Assembly (NCBI GenBank): GCA_030280995.1 | Contig: JASXTE010000001.1 | Span: 1,401,501 to 1,465,500 of the forward strand | Origin: Hemileia vastatrix | Taxonomy: Eukaryota > Basidiomycota > Pucciniomycetes > Pucciniales > Zaghouaniaceae | DNA length: 64,000 bases | Direction: 5' to 3' | Shown here: in pieces, positions 33,940 through 46,189 of the stretch | How positions within the stretch are numbered: the stretch's first letter is position 1 | Layout: each line of letters opens with the position of its first letter | Notes under the pieces: model-generated | Seen by the model: the letters and a program-made list of their open reading frames with translations, nothing else | Databases searched by the model: none | What the model was told of the DNA's origin: nothing | Made by a program: the position numbers and the translations under genes

Positions 33940-34240
33940 ATTCAAAGTGTATGCATAATGACTATGAAGAATAAATATGCATAAAAAAATGCATTAAAAA
34001 AATGCATAGTGATTATGCATAAAAAATATGCATATTGAATATGCATAAAAATATGCATATTGAATATGCATTAAAAATATGCATATTGAATATGCAAAAA
34101 AAAGGTGCATATATGTATATGAATAAAATATATTAATATGCATATGAATATGCATAAATATGCATAATGATTGAAAAATGCAAAAAAAATGATGCTTAAT
34201 GAGTATATTTTATGCATAAATAGAAATATGCAATATGAAT
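33940..34240. repeat. TATGCATA-rich repeat in E
   Basis: Dozens of self-complementary ATGCAT words, spaced mostly 10-22 bp, with ATATGCATATTGAATATGCA repeated several times near 34020-34095. Confidence 0.8.
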
Positions 34241-34837
34241 TCATATTGCATACAGATAACACTGGCAAACCATTTTGACCAAAACTCATACTAAATTTTC
34301 ATTCTGGACTAAAGGTGTGAGGGAAGGAAGAAAAACAGTCCAACGTTAGAAAAATGCTACATGCACTCATTTTGTAGCAGAGCAAATGAGAAGTGCTGAA
34401 TTATGGTTGGTGCCCATAATTTAGTATGATATCATAATTTTATTTAATTGTTTTCAATATTGAAAAGACTTTAGGTCAGTTGGTATGGATCTAGCTGTGC
34501 CAGGGTCTAATCTAATTATTTTAACAATTTCTTAATAATTAACGGGCTTTAATACAAAAACAGGTTGTATTTTTTGTGGGATATTGGATATGATAAGGTC
34601 TTTTGTAAAAAAAACTTATATTGTTTAAAAATATTCCTGAATCAGATGTGGGATAATCACTACATAAATTGTAGTACTGTGGGCAATAAAATATATGCAC
34701 AAGCAGTAAAGAAAGGACCAAGTGAACCCTTTTTGTGCAGTGGGAATCATTAGAGTGGAATTGTGGATGAAAAATATAATTCATTATTACCATTTTATTT
34801 AATCAAAAAATTTATAATATCAAAAAGAACTATTGAT
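34241..34837. other. E left arm, no gene seen
   Basis: AT-rich DNA between the ATGCAT repeat and the satellite. It includes a tRNA-like scrap near 34466-34510 that is too short to be a tRNA gene. Confidence 0.5.
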
Positions 34838-37800
34838 TAATTGGTATTTGACCTTTGTGCCTCACTCATATTTATCATTTGATTGATTTTTGTCACCATT
34901 ATGTTATTAATATTATAAGTATAGCAAAAACTCGTGTGCCCAATGCATACCGGGTGATGTTACACCTTTTATAATATTATTAAATAAAGGTAAAAAAATA
35001 TGAAAATGATTTGTTTTACAAAAAATAAATTGATATCCAAAAGCAATATGAGGGATAAAAAGGTAAAATTAAAGGGATCAAATATGAAATAAAAAATTAA
35101 AGTGAAATTCCTCCCATCAAGAGCAAGTAGACATGATGGGGTGAACGCCCACCAGTGGCACTAAACCTGGACTATAATTTCTTTTTTGTAAAAATAAAAA
35201 AAAATCCACTGGAGCTTTACCAAAACTTCAGGATGACAATTTTGCCATATCAAACAACTTCTAGTGCAATTATTGAAGAAAAATTCATTTTCATTGCAAT
35301 AGAGAGAATTGATCACATCAGACTGCTTGTGACCAAAAGTGTCCAGCACAAGTTCGGCCGAACTTGTGCTGGACACTTTTATGATGGAGGTTAGCTAGGG
35401 TGGAATTTTTCTTCAGTTCATCTGGTATTTCTTATAAACATGTCCACTGATATTTGATCTTTGTGCCTCCCTCATATTTATCATTTGATTGATTTTTTGT
35501 CACCATTATGTTTTAATATTATAAGTATAGCAAAAACTCGTGTGCCCAACGCATACTGGGTGATGTTACACCTTTTATAATATTATTAAATAAAGGTAAA
35601 AAAATATGAAAATGATTTGTTTTACAAAAAATAAATTGATATACAAAAGCAATATGAGGGATAAAAAGGTAAAATTAATCTCAAAGAGATCAATTATGAA
35701 AAATAAAATACTAGTAAAATTCTTGCTCTCAAGAGCCAGTAGAAGTGTTGAAAAAATGGGAGCCATCAGGGCTAAATTGTAATAAGTGACCTTTTTTTTA
35801 AAGATAAAAAATTATACACCTGAGGTTGGGAAGAACAACAGGTGGATGATTCAGCTAAACAAAACTACTTGTAGTGAAGTTTAATAAAAAAATGTTTTTT
35901 TGTTGCCATATAGAGAATTGATCCCATCTGACTGCACGTGACTAAAAGTGTCCAGCACAAGTTCGTCCGAACTTGTGCTGGACACTTTTATGATGGAGAG
36001 TAGCTTGGGTGGAAATTTTCTTCAGTTCCTTCATCTTGTATTTCTCATAAACATGTCTACTGGTATTTGATCAGTCTTTATCTTTCATATGTATCATCCG
36101 ATTAATATTTTATCACCATTATATTATTAATGTTATTAGTATAGCAAAAACTTGTGTGCCAAATGCATACCATGTGAAGTTATACCTTCAATAATTTTTT
36201 AAAATAGACGTAAATAAATATGGAAAGGATTAGTTTTACAAAAATTAAATAGAAATTAAAAAGTAAATAGAGAAAGAAAAGAGTAAAATAAAAGTCAAAG
36301 AGTTCAAATATGAAAAAAATACTGGTAAAATTCCTGCTATCAAGAGCCAGTAGAGGTGTTAAAGCAAATGGGAGCCATCAGTGCTTAATTGTAATAAGTG
36401 ACCTTTTCTTGAAAGACAAAAAATTATACACCTGATATTGGGCAGAACAGCAGGTGGATGATTCAGCTAAACCAAACTACTTCTAGTGAAATTTGATAAA
36501 AAAACTTTTTTGTTGCCATACAGAGAATTGATCCCATCTGACTGCACATGACCAAAAGTGTCCAGCACAAGTTTGGCCGAACTTGTTCTGGACACTTCTA
36601 TGATGGAGAGAGGCTGGGGTAGAATTTTTCTTCAGTTCATCTGGTATTTCTTACAAACATGTCTACTGGTATTTTATCTTTCTGCCTCACTCATACATAT
36701 TGTTTGATTAATTTTTTGTCTTAATTATATTATTAATTATATAAGTATAGCTAAAAATCGTGTGCCAAATGCATACTGAGTGATGTTACACCTTTTATAA
36801 TATTATTAAAAAAATGTAAAAATATATTAAAATAATTTATTTTAAAAATTATTAATTGATATCCAAAAGCAATATGAAGAATAAAAAATTAAGTTAAAGG
36901 GATCAAATATGAAAAACAAACTCCAAGTATTATTGCTAATATCAAAGGCCAGTAGAGATGTTGAAGAAAATGAGAGCCATCAGGGATAAATTGTACTAAA
37001 TTGATTGTTTTTTAAACATAAAAAATTGTGTACCTGTGGTTTGGTTGAACTCTAGGTGGATAATTCAGCTATATCAAACTACATCTAGTGAAGTTTCTTA
37101 TCAAATAATTTTTTTCATTGCCATAGAGAGAATTGATCCCATCTGACTGCACCTGACCAAAAGTGTCCAGCACAAGTTCGGCGGAACATGTGCTGGACAC
37201 TTTTATGATGGAGAGTAGCTAGGGTGCAGGTCTTCTTCAGTGCAACTGTTATTTTTATAAAACATGTCAAATGGTATTTGATCTTTCTGTGTTATTCATA
37301 TCTTATTATCTGATTAATTTTTTGTCATTAGAATATTATTAATTTTATTAGTATAGAAAAAACTTGTGCGCCAAATGCATGCCATGTTATATTACACCTT
37401 TTATAATATTATTAAAAAATGTTAAAAAAATATGAAAATGATTTCTTTTCCAAAATTATAAATTAATATCCAAATGTAACATGAGTGATAAAAAAGTAAA
37501 GTAAAAGAGATCAAATATGAAAATAAACAATTCAAGAAAAATTCCTGCCTTCAAGAGCCAGTAGAGGTGTTGAAACAAATGGGTGCCATCAGGGCTAAAT
37601 TTGATAAAATTTAATTTTTTTTAAAGATAAAAAATTTTTCACCTGAGGTTTGGAAAAACTCAAGGTGGATAATTCAGCCATACCAAACTACTTCTAATGT
37701 AATTATTTAGCATTTTTTTAATTTAATTTCCACAGAGAGAATTGATCCCATCTGACTGCACATGAACAAAAGTGTCCAGCACAAGTTCGGCCGAACTTGT

Positions 37801-40800
37801 GCTGGACACTTTTATGATTGAGAGTAGCTAGGGTGGAAGTGTTTCTCAGTACATCAGTTTTTTGTTTTTTACATTTCTATTGGGTTTTTAACTTTTTTTT
37901 ATCATTCATATTTATCTTATAATTAATTTTTTGTCACCATATATATTATTAATGTTTCTAGTATAGAAAAAACCTGCATGCCAAATGCAAAATTGGTGAT
38001 GTTACAACTTTAATAATATTATTATATAAAGTTAAAAAAATATGAATATGTTTAGTTTTTAAAAAAATAAATCGATATTTAAAATTAAAAAGAGTAATAG
38101 AAAAGTAAAATGAAAATAAATAAGATCAAATACGAAATAAAAAATACAAGTAAAATTTTTACTATCAAGAGCCAGAAGTGGTGTTGGGACAGTTGGGGAC
38201 CCATAGGTCAAGACTTGGTCTAAACTTACTTTTATGTATAGCTAACAAATTTTGACCTGAGGTTTGGACAGACTTCCAGGGGACAATTTTACAATATTAA
38301 ACATTCTTTACTTCAATAATTGAGTGAAATATCATTTTTATTGCCATAGAGAGAATTTATCTCATATGACTTCATGCAACCAAAAGTGTCCAGCACTAGT
38401 TTGGCCGAACTTGTGCTAGACACTTTTATAATTGAGAGTAGGCATACAGCAAATCTTCTTAAACTCAAAAGGGATTTCTTATAAACATTTCCACTGGAAT
38501 TTGATCTTTCTGTGTCATTTAAATTTACCATTTTATTAATTTTTTGTCATCATTACATTGTTAATGTTATTACTATAGTAATAACTTGTGTGAAAAATGC
38601 ATACCAGGTGGTGTTCCACCTTTAATCATATATTATTAAATAAAGGTATAAGAGTATGAAAATTATTTATTTTAAAAATTAAAAATTAATATCCAAAGCA
38701 ATATGAGCAATAAAAAAGTAAAATAAAAGGGATAAAATAAGAAAAAAAAATCTAAGGGAAATTCCCACTATCAATAACAAGTAGAGGTGTTAGATCGAAT
38801 TTTCACCAGACAACCTACGCACAAGGTCGAGGATGTTCCTGAAAGTGAGATGAGGGATTTAGAAACTTCTTCGAAGCACAGAGGAATGATTCGAGGAAAT
38901 GGTTCGAAGGTCACTCAAAGTAAGAGCTACAGGTTCGAGGTTTGTTCGAGAAGAATTATAAACTAGTTTCAAAGGTAATAGGAATTCTTAAGATCTCACA
39001 AAGGGTTTAAAACTCAATAATCAAAGATTTAGGATTTAGAAATGAATATTGAGAAAATAAAAGAAAGATACAATAACAATGTTTTTAACTTTAAAGATTT
39101 ACCACTATTAATGTAAATACGATTTTATAATTTAATTCTAAGGAATATCGAACCAAATACCCAACCCCTTTTATATCCTTTGTTCCTCCGCGCATTGACC
39201 TCCCTTCCATCGCACCAATCCCATTCCATTGACCATTACTAACATACACTTAGACCCTCCTCTCTAAATACCCGTCCATGCTCAATTTACCCCTTTTTAA
39301 TTAATTAACATAACTTTAATGAAAAACTACTACTGTACTATTTTGTTGAACCTAGCGCTGTGCGTCTCTTATTGAAAAGGACTAAGGCACCCTATTGGAA
39401 AATTGACTAATTTAGATTTAGAGTTTAGGCTAGCGCAGTTGAATAGTAAGTACACAAAGAAAATCGCAGTTGCTATGGAGAATTGCTTTCTGCGCTTCGA
39501 GTATAGATTTAGGACTCGATATTATTGATTTAATGAGCTGCTTTTGCCTCGAGTGTCACGTGGCGCGTGACACAAATGTGCACCACTAGGGCTAAACTTG
39601 CACTATATTTTCTTTTTTGTTAAACCAAAGAAAGTGTCCTGATGAATTTTTAAAATTCATCAGGAGGACATTTTGGCAATATCAAACTACTTATTGTGCA
39701 ATGATTGAGCAAAATGTCATTTTCATTTCCATAGAGTAAATTTATCTAATCTGACTGCATGCAACCAAAAGTGTCCAGCACAAGTTTGGCCGAACTTATG
39801 CTGGACACTTTTATGATGGTGAGTATCTAGGGTGCAGGTCTTCTTCAGTTCATCAGGTATTCCTTATAAACAAATCCACTTGTATATGATCTTTCTGTGT
39901 CATTCATATTTATCATTTGATTCATTGTTTTTCACCATTATAATATTAATGTTATTAGTATTGAAAAAACTTGTAAGCCAAATGCATACTGGGAGATGCT
40001 TCATCTTTCATAATCTTATTAAATAAAAGTAAAAAAAATATGAAAAGTATTAGTTTTACAATAAATAAATTGATATTTGAAAGCAAAAACAGGAATAAAA
40101 AAGTAAAATAAAAGTGATTAAATATGAAATTAAACATTCAAATAAAATTTCTGCCATCAAAGATAATTTGAGTTTTCAGACCAAATTTGCACCACCAGTT
40201 CTAGATTTTGAATATGTTTTTTTTAAAAATTAATAAAAGTGTCCACCTGAGGTTTTCCAAAAAATCAGGAGGATAGTATAGCAGTATAAAGCTACTTCTT
40301 GTACAATGATTGAGCAAAAACTCATTTTAACTTCTATTGAGTAAATTTATCCCATCTGACTGCATGCAACCAAAAGTGTCCAGCACAAGCTCAGCTGAAA
40401 TTGTGCTGGACACTTTTATGATGGAGAGTAGCTAGGGTGCAAGTCTTTTTCAGTTAATCTTATATTCATTATAAAAATGTCTATGGGTATTTGATCTTTC
40501 TGTGTCATCCATATTTATTATTTGATTTTTTTTAGTCACCATTATACTATTAATGTTTTTAGTATAGCAAAAACATGTGTAATGAATGTACACTGAATGA
40601 TTTTAAAATTTTAATAATATAATATAATAAATGTAAAAAAATGTGAAAGTTATCAGTTTTACCAAAATAAAATTGATATTTAAAAGCTAAAGGATAAATA
40701 AAAGGGTAAGATTAAAATTAAAGAGATCAAACATGAAATAAAGATATTAAGTATAATTTCTGCTATTATGAGCCAGTAGAGGCTTCAAAAAAAATGGGCA

Positions 40801-43640
40801 CCATCATAGATTAACATGGATCAAATTTACTTTTTGCCAAAGGAAAAAATTGTCTACCTTAGGTTTGGACAAACTTCCAGGGGACAATTTGTCTATATAA
40901 AACTACTTTCAGTGCAATGATGGAGTGATAATTCACTCTCATTTCCATAAAAAGAATTGATTGCATCTGAAGGCATGCAACCAAAAGTGTCCAGCACAAG
41001 TTTGGCCAAACTTGTGCTGGACACTTTTTTCATGAAGAGTAGCCAGGGTGCAAGTCATTTTTAATCATCTGAAATTTCTTATAAAAATTTCCACTTTTAT
41101 TAAATCTTTGTGCCTCACTCATATTTTTCAATTGATTACTTTTTTGTCACCATTATATTATTAATATTATCAGTATAGCAAAAAATTGTGTGCCAAATGA
41201 ATACTGGGTGATGTTACACATTTTATAATATTATTAAATAAAGGTAAAAAAATATGAAAATGATTTATTTTACAAAAAATAAACTTCTATCCAAAAGCAA
41301 TATGAGAGGAATAAAGTAAAATAAAAGAAATCAAAGATGAAAATTAAAATCCAAGTTAAATTCCTGCCATAGTCAGAAAAATGAGATGTTGAATCAAATT
41401 AGCACAATCAGGGCTAAACTTGCACTAAATTTTCTTTTTTGTAAAAATAAAAAAAAATCCACTTGAGCTTTACCAAAACTTCAGCATGAAAATTTTGCCA
41501 TATCAAACTACTTCTAGTGTAATTTTATATCAAAAATTTATCTTCATTTCCATAGAGAGAATTGCTCCCATCTGACTGCACCTGACCATAAGTGTCCAGC
41601 ACAAGTTTGGCCGAACTTGTGCTGGACACTTTTATGATGGAGAGTAGCTAGGGTAGAACTTTTCTTCAGTTCATCTAGTATTTCTTACAAACATGTCTAC
41701 TGGTATTTTATATTTGTTCCTCACTCATTAATATCATTTGATTAATTTTTGGTTGCCATTATATTATTAATTTTATAAGTATAGAAAAAACTCATGTGCC
41801 AAATGCATACCAGGTGATGTTATGCCATTTATAATATTAATAAATAAATGTATAAAAATATGAAAATAGTTTATTTTAAAAATTATTAATTGATATCCAA
41901 AAGCAATATTAGAAATAAAAAATTAAGTTAAAGGGATCAAATATGAAAAAAGAAATCCAAGTAATATTCCTACTATCAAAGGCCAGTAGAGGTGTTGAAG
42001 CAAATGAGAGCCATCAGGGATAAATTGTACTAAATTGACTTTTTATTCAAAGATAAAAAATTGTACACCTGTGGTTTGGATGAAATCTAGGTAGAAAATT
42101 TGGCTATGTAAAACTACTTCTAGTGAAGTTTTTTATCCAAAACATTTTTTTCATTGCCATAGCAAGAATTGATCTCATATGACTGTAACTGACCAAAAGT
42201 GTCCAGCACAAGTTCGGTTGAACTTGTGCTGGACACTTTTTTGATGGTGAGTATCTATGGTGCAGCTCTTCTTCAGTGAAACTGGTATTTTTTTAAAACA
42301 TATCCACTGGTATTTGATTTTTCTGTTTTATTAATATTTTATCATTTGATCAATTTTTTGTTACCAGTATATTATTATTTTTATTAGTATAGCAAAAAAA
42401 CATGTGCCAAATGCTTACAGGGTGATGTTAAACCTTTAATAATTTTATTAAATACAGGTAAAAAATTATGAAAATGATTTGTTTTACATAAAATTAATTG
42501 ATATCTAAAAGAAAAAAAAGGGATAAAAAGAAATAGGTTGAATAATAGTGATTTTATATGAAATTCAAAATTCAAGCTAAATGCCTACTTTCAAGGCTCA
42601 GAAGAGGTGTTGGATAAAATGGGCATCATCAGGAATAAAATTTTACTTAATTTGATTTTTTGAAAAACTAAATGAATTTTTCAACTGATTTTTTTCCAAT
42701 ATTTAGTTGGACACTTTATCTATATCAAATTACTTCTAGTACCATGATTGACCAAATTAAATCCTCATTCCCATATGCAGAATTGATCCCATATGGCTGG
42801 ACCAGGCCAAAGGTGTCAACCACAAGTTTGAGAATTCTTCTGGTGGACACTTTTATGATGGACAGTAGTAGGGTGCAAGTCTTCTTTAGTTAATCTAGTA
42901 TTCCTCATAAACATTTACAACTTATTTTTGGCCAAAAATCAGGTGGAAAGTTTTTCCATATGAAATTACTTCTAATGCCATGATTGACTAAAAATTGATT
43001 CTCATTGCCATATAGAGAGTTGATCCCATATGACTGGATCTGGAAAAAGTGTCACCACAATTTTTGATAAACTTAAGTTTGAAAATTTTATGATGGAAAG
43101 TAATTGCAAGTCTTCTTCATTTCATCAAGTAATCCTCATAAAAATTTCCACCTGTATTTTGACCCAACTTCAGGTGGACACTTTGGCCATATTAAATTAA
43201 TTCTAGTTCCATGTTGATAAAAAACTGATAATTATTGCCATATATAGATATTAAACCCATCAGACTGTGCCTTTCCAAAAGTGTCTACCTGAATTATGGC
43301 TAAACCTCAGTTGGACACTTTTATGATGCAGAGTAGCTAGGGCAAAAGTATTCTTCAGTTAATTTGGTATTCATAATAAATTTATCCTCCTGAAGTTTAG
43401 CCTAACTTGAGGTGGACAATTTCGGAAAGCACCATTTAGTCACTATCCATCAAAAAAGTGTTCACCAAAATTTTGGCTAAACTTGTGGTGGACCCCTTTG
43501 ATCAGCCACAGTCAGATGAGATCAACTCTTTAGATGGGAATGAGGATGATGTTTTGGTCAATCATGGAAATAGAAGTAGTGTGATGTGGCCAAATTACCC
43601 CCCTGAAGGTCAGACAAACCTCAGAAGGAAACTTTTTAGC
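34838..43640. repeat. Satellite of ~607-bp units, each with a 46-bp palindrome
   Basis: Palindromes begin at 35335, 35944, 36554, 37159, 37768, 38382, 39767, 40372, 40983, 41588 and 42195 (spacing 605-614 bp except where a ~780-bp insert lies). Arms start AAAAGTGTCCAGCACAAG; the first and fifth units are perfect over 23-bp arms. About 130 bp before each lies a degenerate related palindrome (TCCACCTGAGGTTTGGACAA type). From about 42640 the units shorten to about 235 bp and decay (42809, 43044, 43277, 43454). Between palindromes the DNA is AT-rich and more variable. Short reading frames across units are by-products of the repeat. Confidence 0.92.
38795..39574. mobile_element. Insert of about 780 bp in one satellite unit
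   Basis: It interrupts the unit between palindromes 6 and 7, after GTGTTAGATCGAA and before ATGTGCACCAC. Its composition differs: CpG-containing words such as TTCGAGG, GCGCTG and a terminal GTGTCACG/CGTGACAC inverted repeat. No coding frame is seen. TG...CA borders would allow a solo LTR (TGTTAGATCG...GACACA), but no clear target duplication supports it. Confidence 0.55.
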
Positions 43641-44230
43641 AGGTAGTAACTGAGAAAAATCCATTTATCAGAAGGAAAATCTTTTATTGGATAGATGCCA
43701 AGGTTTCATACTTGTGTATTATGGTCAGTATTAATTTTGAAAGTGTCTGTCCAAGCAATTTCATTGCCCATCATGACTCATTTTGTTTTAAATGTTTCAA
43801 ACTGCGTGATACAGTATTAAGGTGTCACATAGTATAATTAAGTTCTATTAAGTTCCCTTCTATGATCCCTAAATTTATAATTTAATATCTTACATAATAA
43901 TTTTTTTATATAAATTCATCAATATTTTATTTTATTATCAAATTTAATAGAGCAAGTATCCTGAATTATTATATATGCATAAGCTTAGGTTAAATCAATT
44001 TGGGCTCAATTTGTGCTCATCAGAGGACCAAAATCAAGTTCTGGAGGATCAACTTGTGCATAATTTGGAATCAGTTGATATTCTGTCTATAATCAATCTG
44101 AGAATAAATGTAAATCTAACTCTAATTTACTTTTGTTTATAAAGTATTCATAAACCTGGCATATTTAAGGGACACTCTAAATTTCAAGAGAGGGGATTGC
44201 TAGCAATTCACCCCTAGATTTCCCGTGGTG

Positions 44231-44518
44231 ATTGGCACTCTTTTTTAAAGGGTGTAGTTTCTTGAAAAATCTGGGTGTCAGGATGGATGGCCTGTATCTT
44301 TTGGTGCTGGTAGAAGATGGACCAGGTTGAGGTGGAGGTGAAGCTGTTGAAGATGATAATGGACCAGGTCTGAAGCAAATTTTCTTTCTGGATTTGCAGA
44401 CATCACAGGTGGCTCTGTATGGATGAGCTGGTGGTGTGATGGTGCAGATCGTATTGTTGTCAATGTAGTATTGACAAGGGCCCATGTCAGAGGCAGATTT
44501 TGAAAGAAAGCTAAACAT
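44231..44518 (-). pseudogene. Antisense gene 1 of element C, 5' part with zinc cluster
   Basis: ATG at 44518 opens MFSFLSKSASDMGPC. The cluster reads C-x2-Y-x6-C-x12-C-x2-C-x6-C; the second cysteine has become Tyr (CQYY against CQHC in B). A Pro/Ser-rich link (SPPPQPGPSS) and a basic stretch (TPRFFKKLHPLKKSAN) run up to the insertion point of E. The rest of the gene is at 33216-33568. The start lies about 48 bp inside the 3' LTR border. Confidence 0.72.
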
Positions 44519-44566
44519 GGTAGATTTGATGAAGGAGAATGTGGAAATTCTCCATAGGAGAAAGGA
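44519..44566 (+). other. Polypurine tract region of C
   Basis: AGGAGAAAGGA directly before the 3' LTR start TGTGG at 44567; an imperfect GAGAATGTGGAAATTCTCC hairpin precedes it. Confidence 0.65.
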
Positions 44567-44975
44567 TGTGGTCTTCCAACATTGGTAGAGGCCTTTATTG
44601 GTCTGTTTGGCTCTGTTTTTGTATGTCTTAATTGAAACTTGTTGGATAATTACGCATTATTTTGACTTTATTCAGTGAATTTAGGGACTATGAGTATGTG
44701 AGTACTACAATTGGATAGCTCCAGTTTTTCCATTTATTTGATATCTTGTTGATATTTTTCATATTCCAAGTTTTAAGGGGTTATTTCCTCAATTTTCATT
44801 TCTAAAAGATAGCTGTTTAATTTTGTTTTTTTGCATTTTAAGGGCTAACCTTAAGTCTTAGGGTTAAGTTCTTAGTAACATTAAGTAGAGCTAATTTGGC
44901 TCTATATTTTATGTCTCAGCGTTTTCAGAGCTTAATTTTGTGTTTTAAGGGTTTTAGTAGTTGTGGTGGATTTTG
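44567..44975 (+). repeat. 3' LTR of C, first part
   Basis: TGTGGTCTTCCAACATTGG onward, collinear with 21270-21672 of the 5' LTR, stopping at GTGGATTTT. The remainder resumes at about 58914. Confidence 0.82.
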
Positions 44976-45035
44976 TTAAAATATTCATTATTGACTGCAT
45001 ACTTACTAATAATTATGTATGAATTTAATTTCCAT
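44976..45035. other. Insert X, left part
   Basis: Sixty bases foreign to the LTR, ending in CCAT next to element B. The right part is 58422-58913. X is older than B and of unknown type. Confidence 0.55.
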
Positions 45036-46108
45036 TGTAGAAAATCCTATAGTACTAGCTATAGGCCTTGACCAAGGGAGTTGGAGAAAAACCAGAGAAA
45101 AAATCCCCTGTCCCTTTAGAGAAATAGAGTGAGATTTACATGCTAAAGTAAGTTGGTTCCTGTTTTGCTAAGGCCCCTTTTCAACACACTTGACTGCTTG
45201 ATGAGCCAAGAGAGTAGTCACCAGGCAGACTACCAGACCAAAGAACTGAAATTTAGAACAATGTCCACACCAGAGACAGCAAAGATACTTGATGTAGGCT
45301 GCTAATCCACACCAGAGACAGCAATAATACTTGCTATAGCTTGCAAGACTATAACAGAGAAAACAGTTGCCAAAGTTAAGTTAAATGAAGAACTCACTTG
45401 CAACAAACACAGACAAATTGTGGCCAGAAAACAGTGAAAACTGAGTGAGGAACAAGGATATCACCTCCGGAATGTTGTATGATAATTAAGGTTGCCCCAA
45501 ACTGTCTTATTCACTATGTACACACAGACCACTAACTAAGAGCCCATGCGCACCCATTAAATTGAATAAAAAACCCTCCTGAAGCGCTCCCCAACCTTTT
45601 AAAACACAGGCGGGCGGGCCGCCCGACGTAGGAGGTGCCGCCTGAAGCGGCTCGGCCTCCCTGAAGCCAGAAAACCAATAAAAACAACTAATCTACTTAG
45701 AAAAATTAGCTACAACTACTAAAATCTTTAAAACACGTAATTTCACTATAACAACATTGAGACATGAAATATAGAGAAAAATTAGCTCTATCCAACGGTA
45801 CTAAGTACTTAACCCTAAGACTTAAGGTTAGCCTGTAAAACATGAAAAACAAAATTAAACAGCAATCTTTTATATATGAAAAATGAGGAAATGACCCCTT
45901 AAAACTTAGAATATGAAAAATGTCTACAGGACATAAAATATAGAGAAAAACTAGGGCTATCCCATGATAGTACCCACATACCCGCAGACCCAATATCCAC
46001 AGAATAAAACCAAAAACATACCCAATTCCTTAACAGATGTCAATTAAGACATGCACAAACAGCGCCAAATCACACAACAAAGGCCCCTGCCAATGTTGGA
46101 AGACCACA
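45036..46108 (-). repeat. 3' LTR of B
   Basis: Bounded by TG and CA (plus strand TGTAGAAAATCC...GAAGACCACA). Contains a GC-rich cluster at about 45608-45660 (GGCGGGCGGGCCGCCCGAC) in an otherwise AT-rich sequence. The polypurine tract, reversed (TCCTCCCTCCAATTGAGA), starts at 46109. A minus-strand frame across 45706-45993 is LTR sequence, not a gene. Confidence 0.9.
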
Positions 46109-46189
46109 TCCTCCCTCCAATTGAGAATGTCCACATTCTTTCTTCATCCAACCACCATTTTCAACCTTCTTCCCAAATCTGCCTCTTAA

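Larger units (their letters stand above)
33569..44230. mobile_element. Element E: 10.7-kb TIR element with 3-bp TSD, nonautonomous
   Basis: The left end reads CACCACGGGAAATCTGGGGG and the right end, reversed, CACCACGGGAAATCTAGGGG. About 42 of the first 50 bases agree, and both include a TCTAGCA/GCTAGCA-centred palindrome. ATT lies on both sides (33566-33568, 44231-44233). The target is the reading frame of antisense gene 1 of C. No transposase gene is present; the interior is AT-rich and mostly a palindromic satellite. CAC ends, 3-bp duplications and the TIR palindrome link it to F1 and F2, and a CACTA-like origin is inferred. Confidence 0.8.

Noticed and set aside
34466..34510. tRNA gene
   Set aside because: TAGGTCAGTTGG resembles an A box and GGGTCTAATC a weak B box, but they are too close for an anticodon arm and there is no acceptor stem.
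39832..40137. Small membrane-protein-like frames in the satellite
   Set aside because: Phe/Leu-rich frames come from the AT-rich spacer and are not kept between units.
34838..43640. CRISPR-like array
   Set aside because: Regular palindromic repeats, but the unit is ~607 bp, spacers are related to each other, and the window is eukaryotic with no cas genes.
45706..45993. Conserved 95-codon protein (also at 58019-58306)
   Set aside because: Both copies are in the LTRs of B; the identity reflects LTR duplication, and the frame is broken in the C LTRs.
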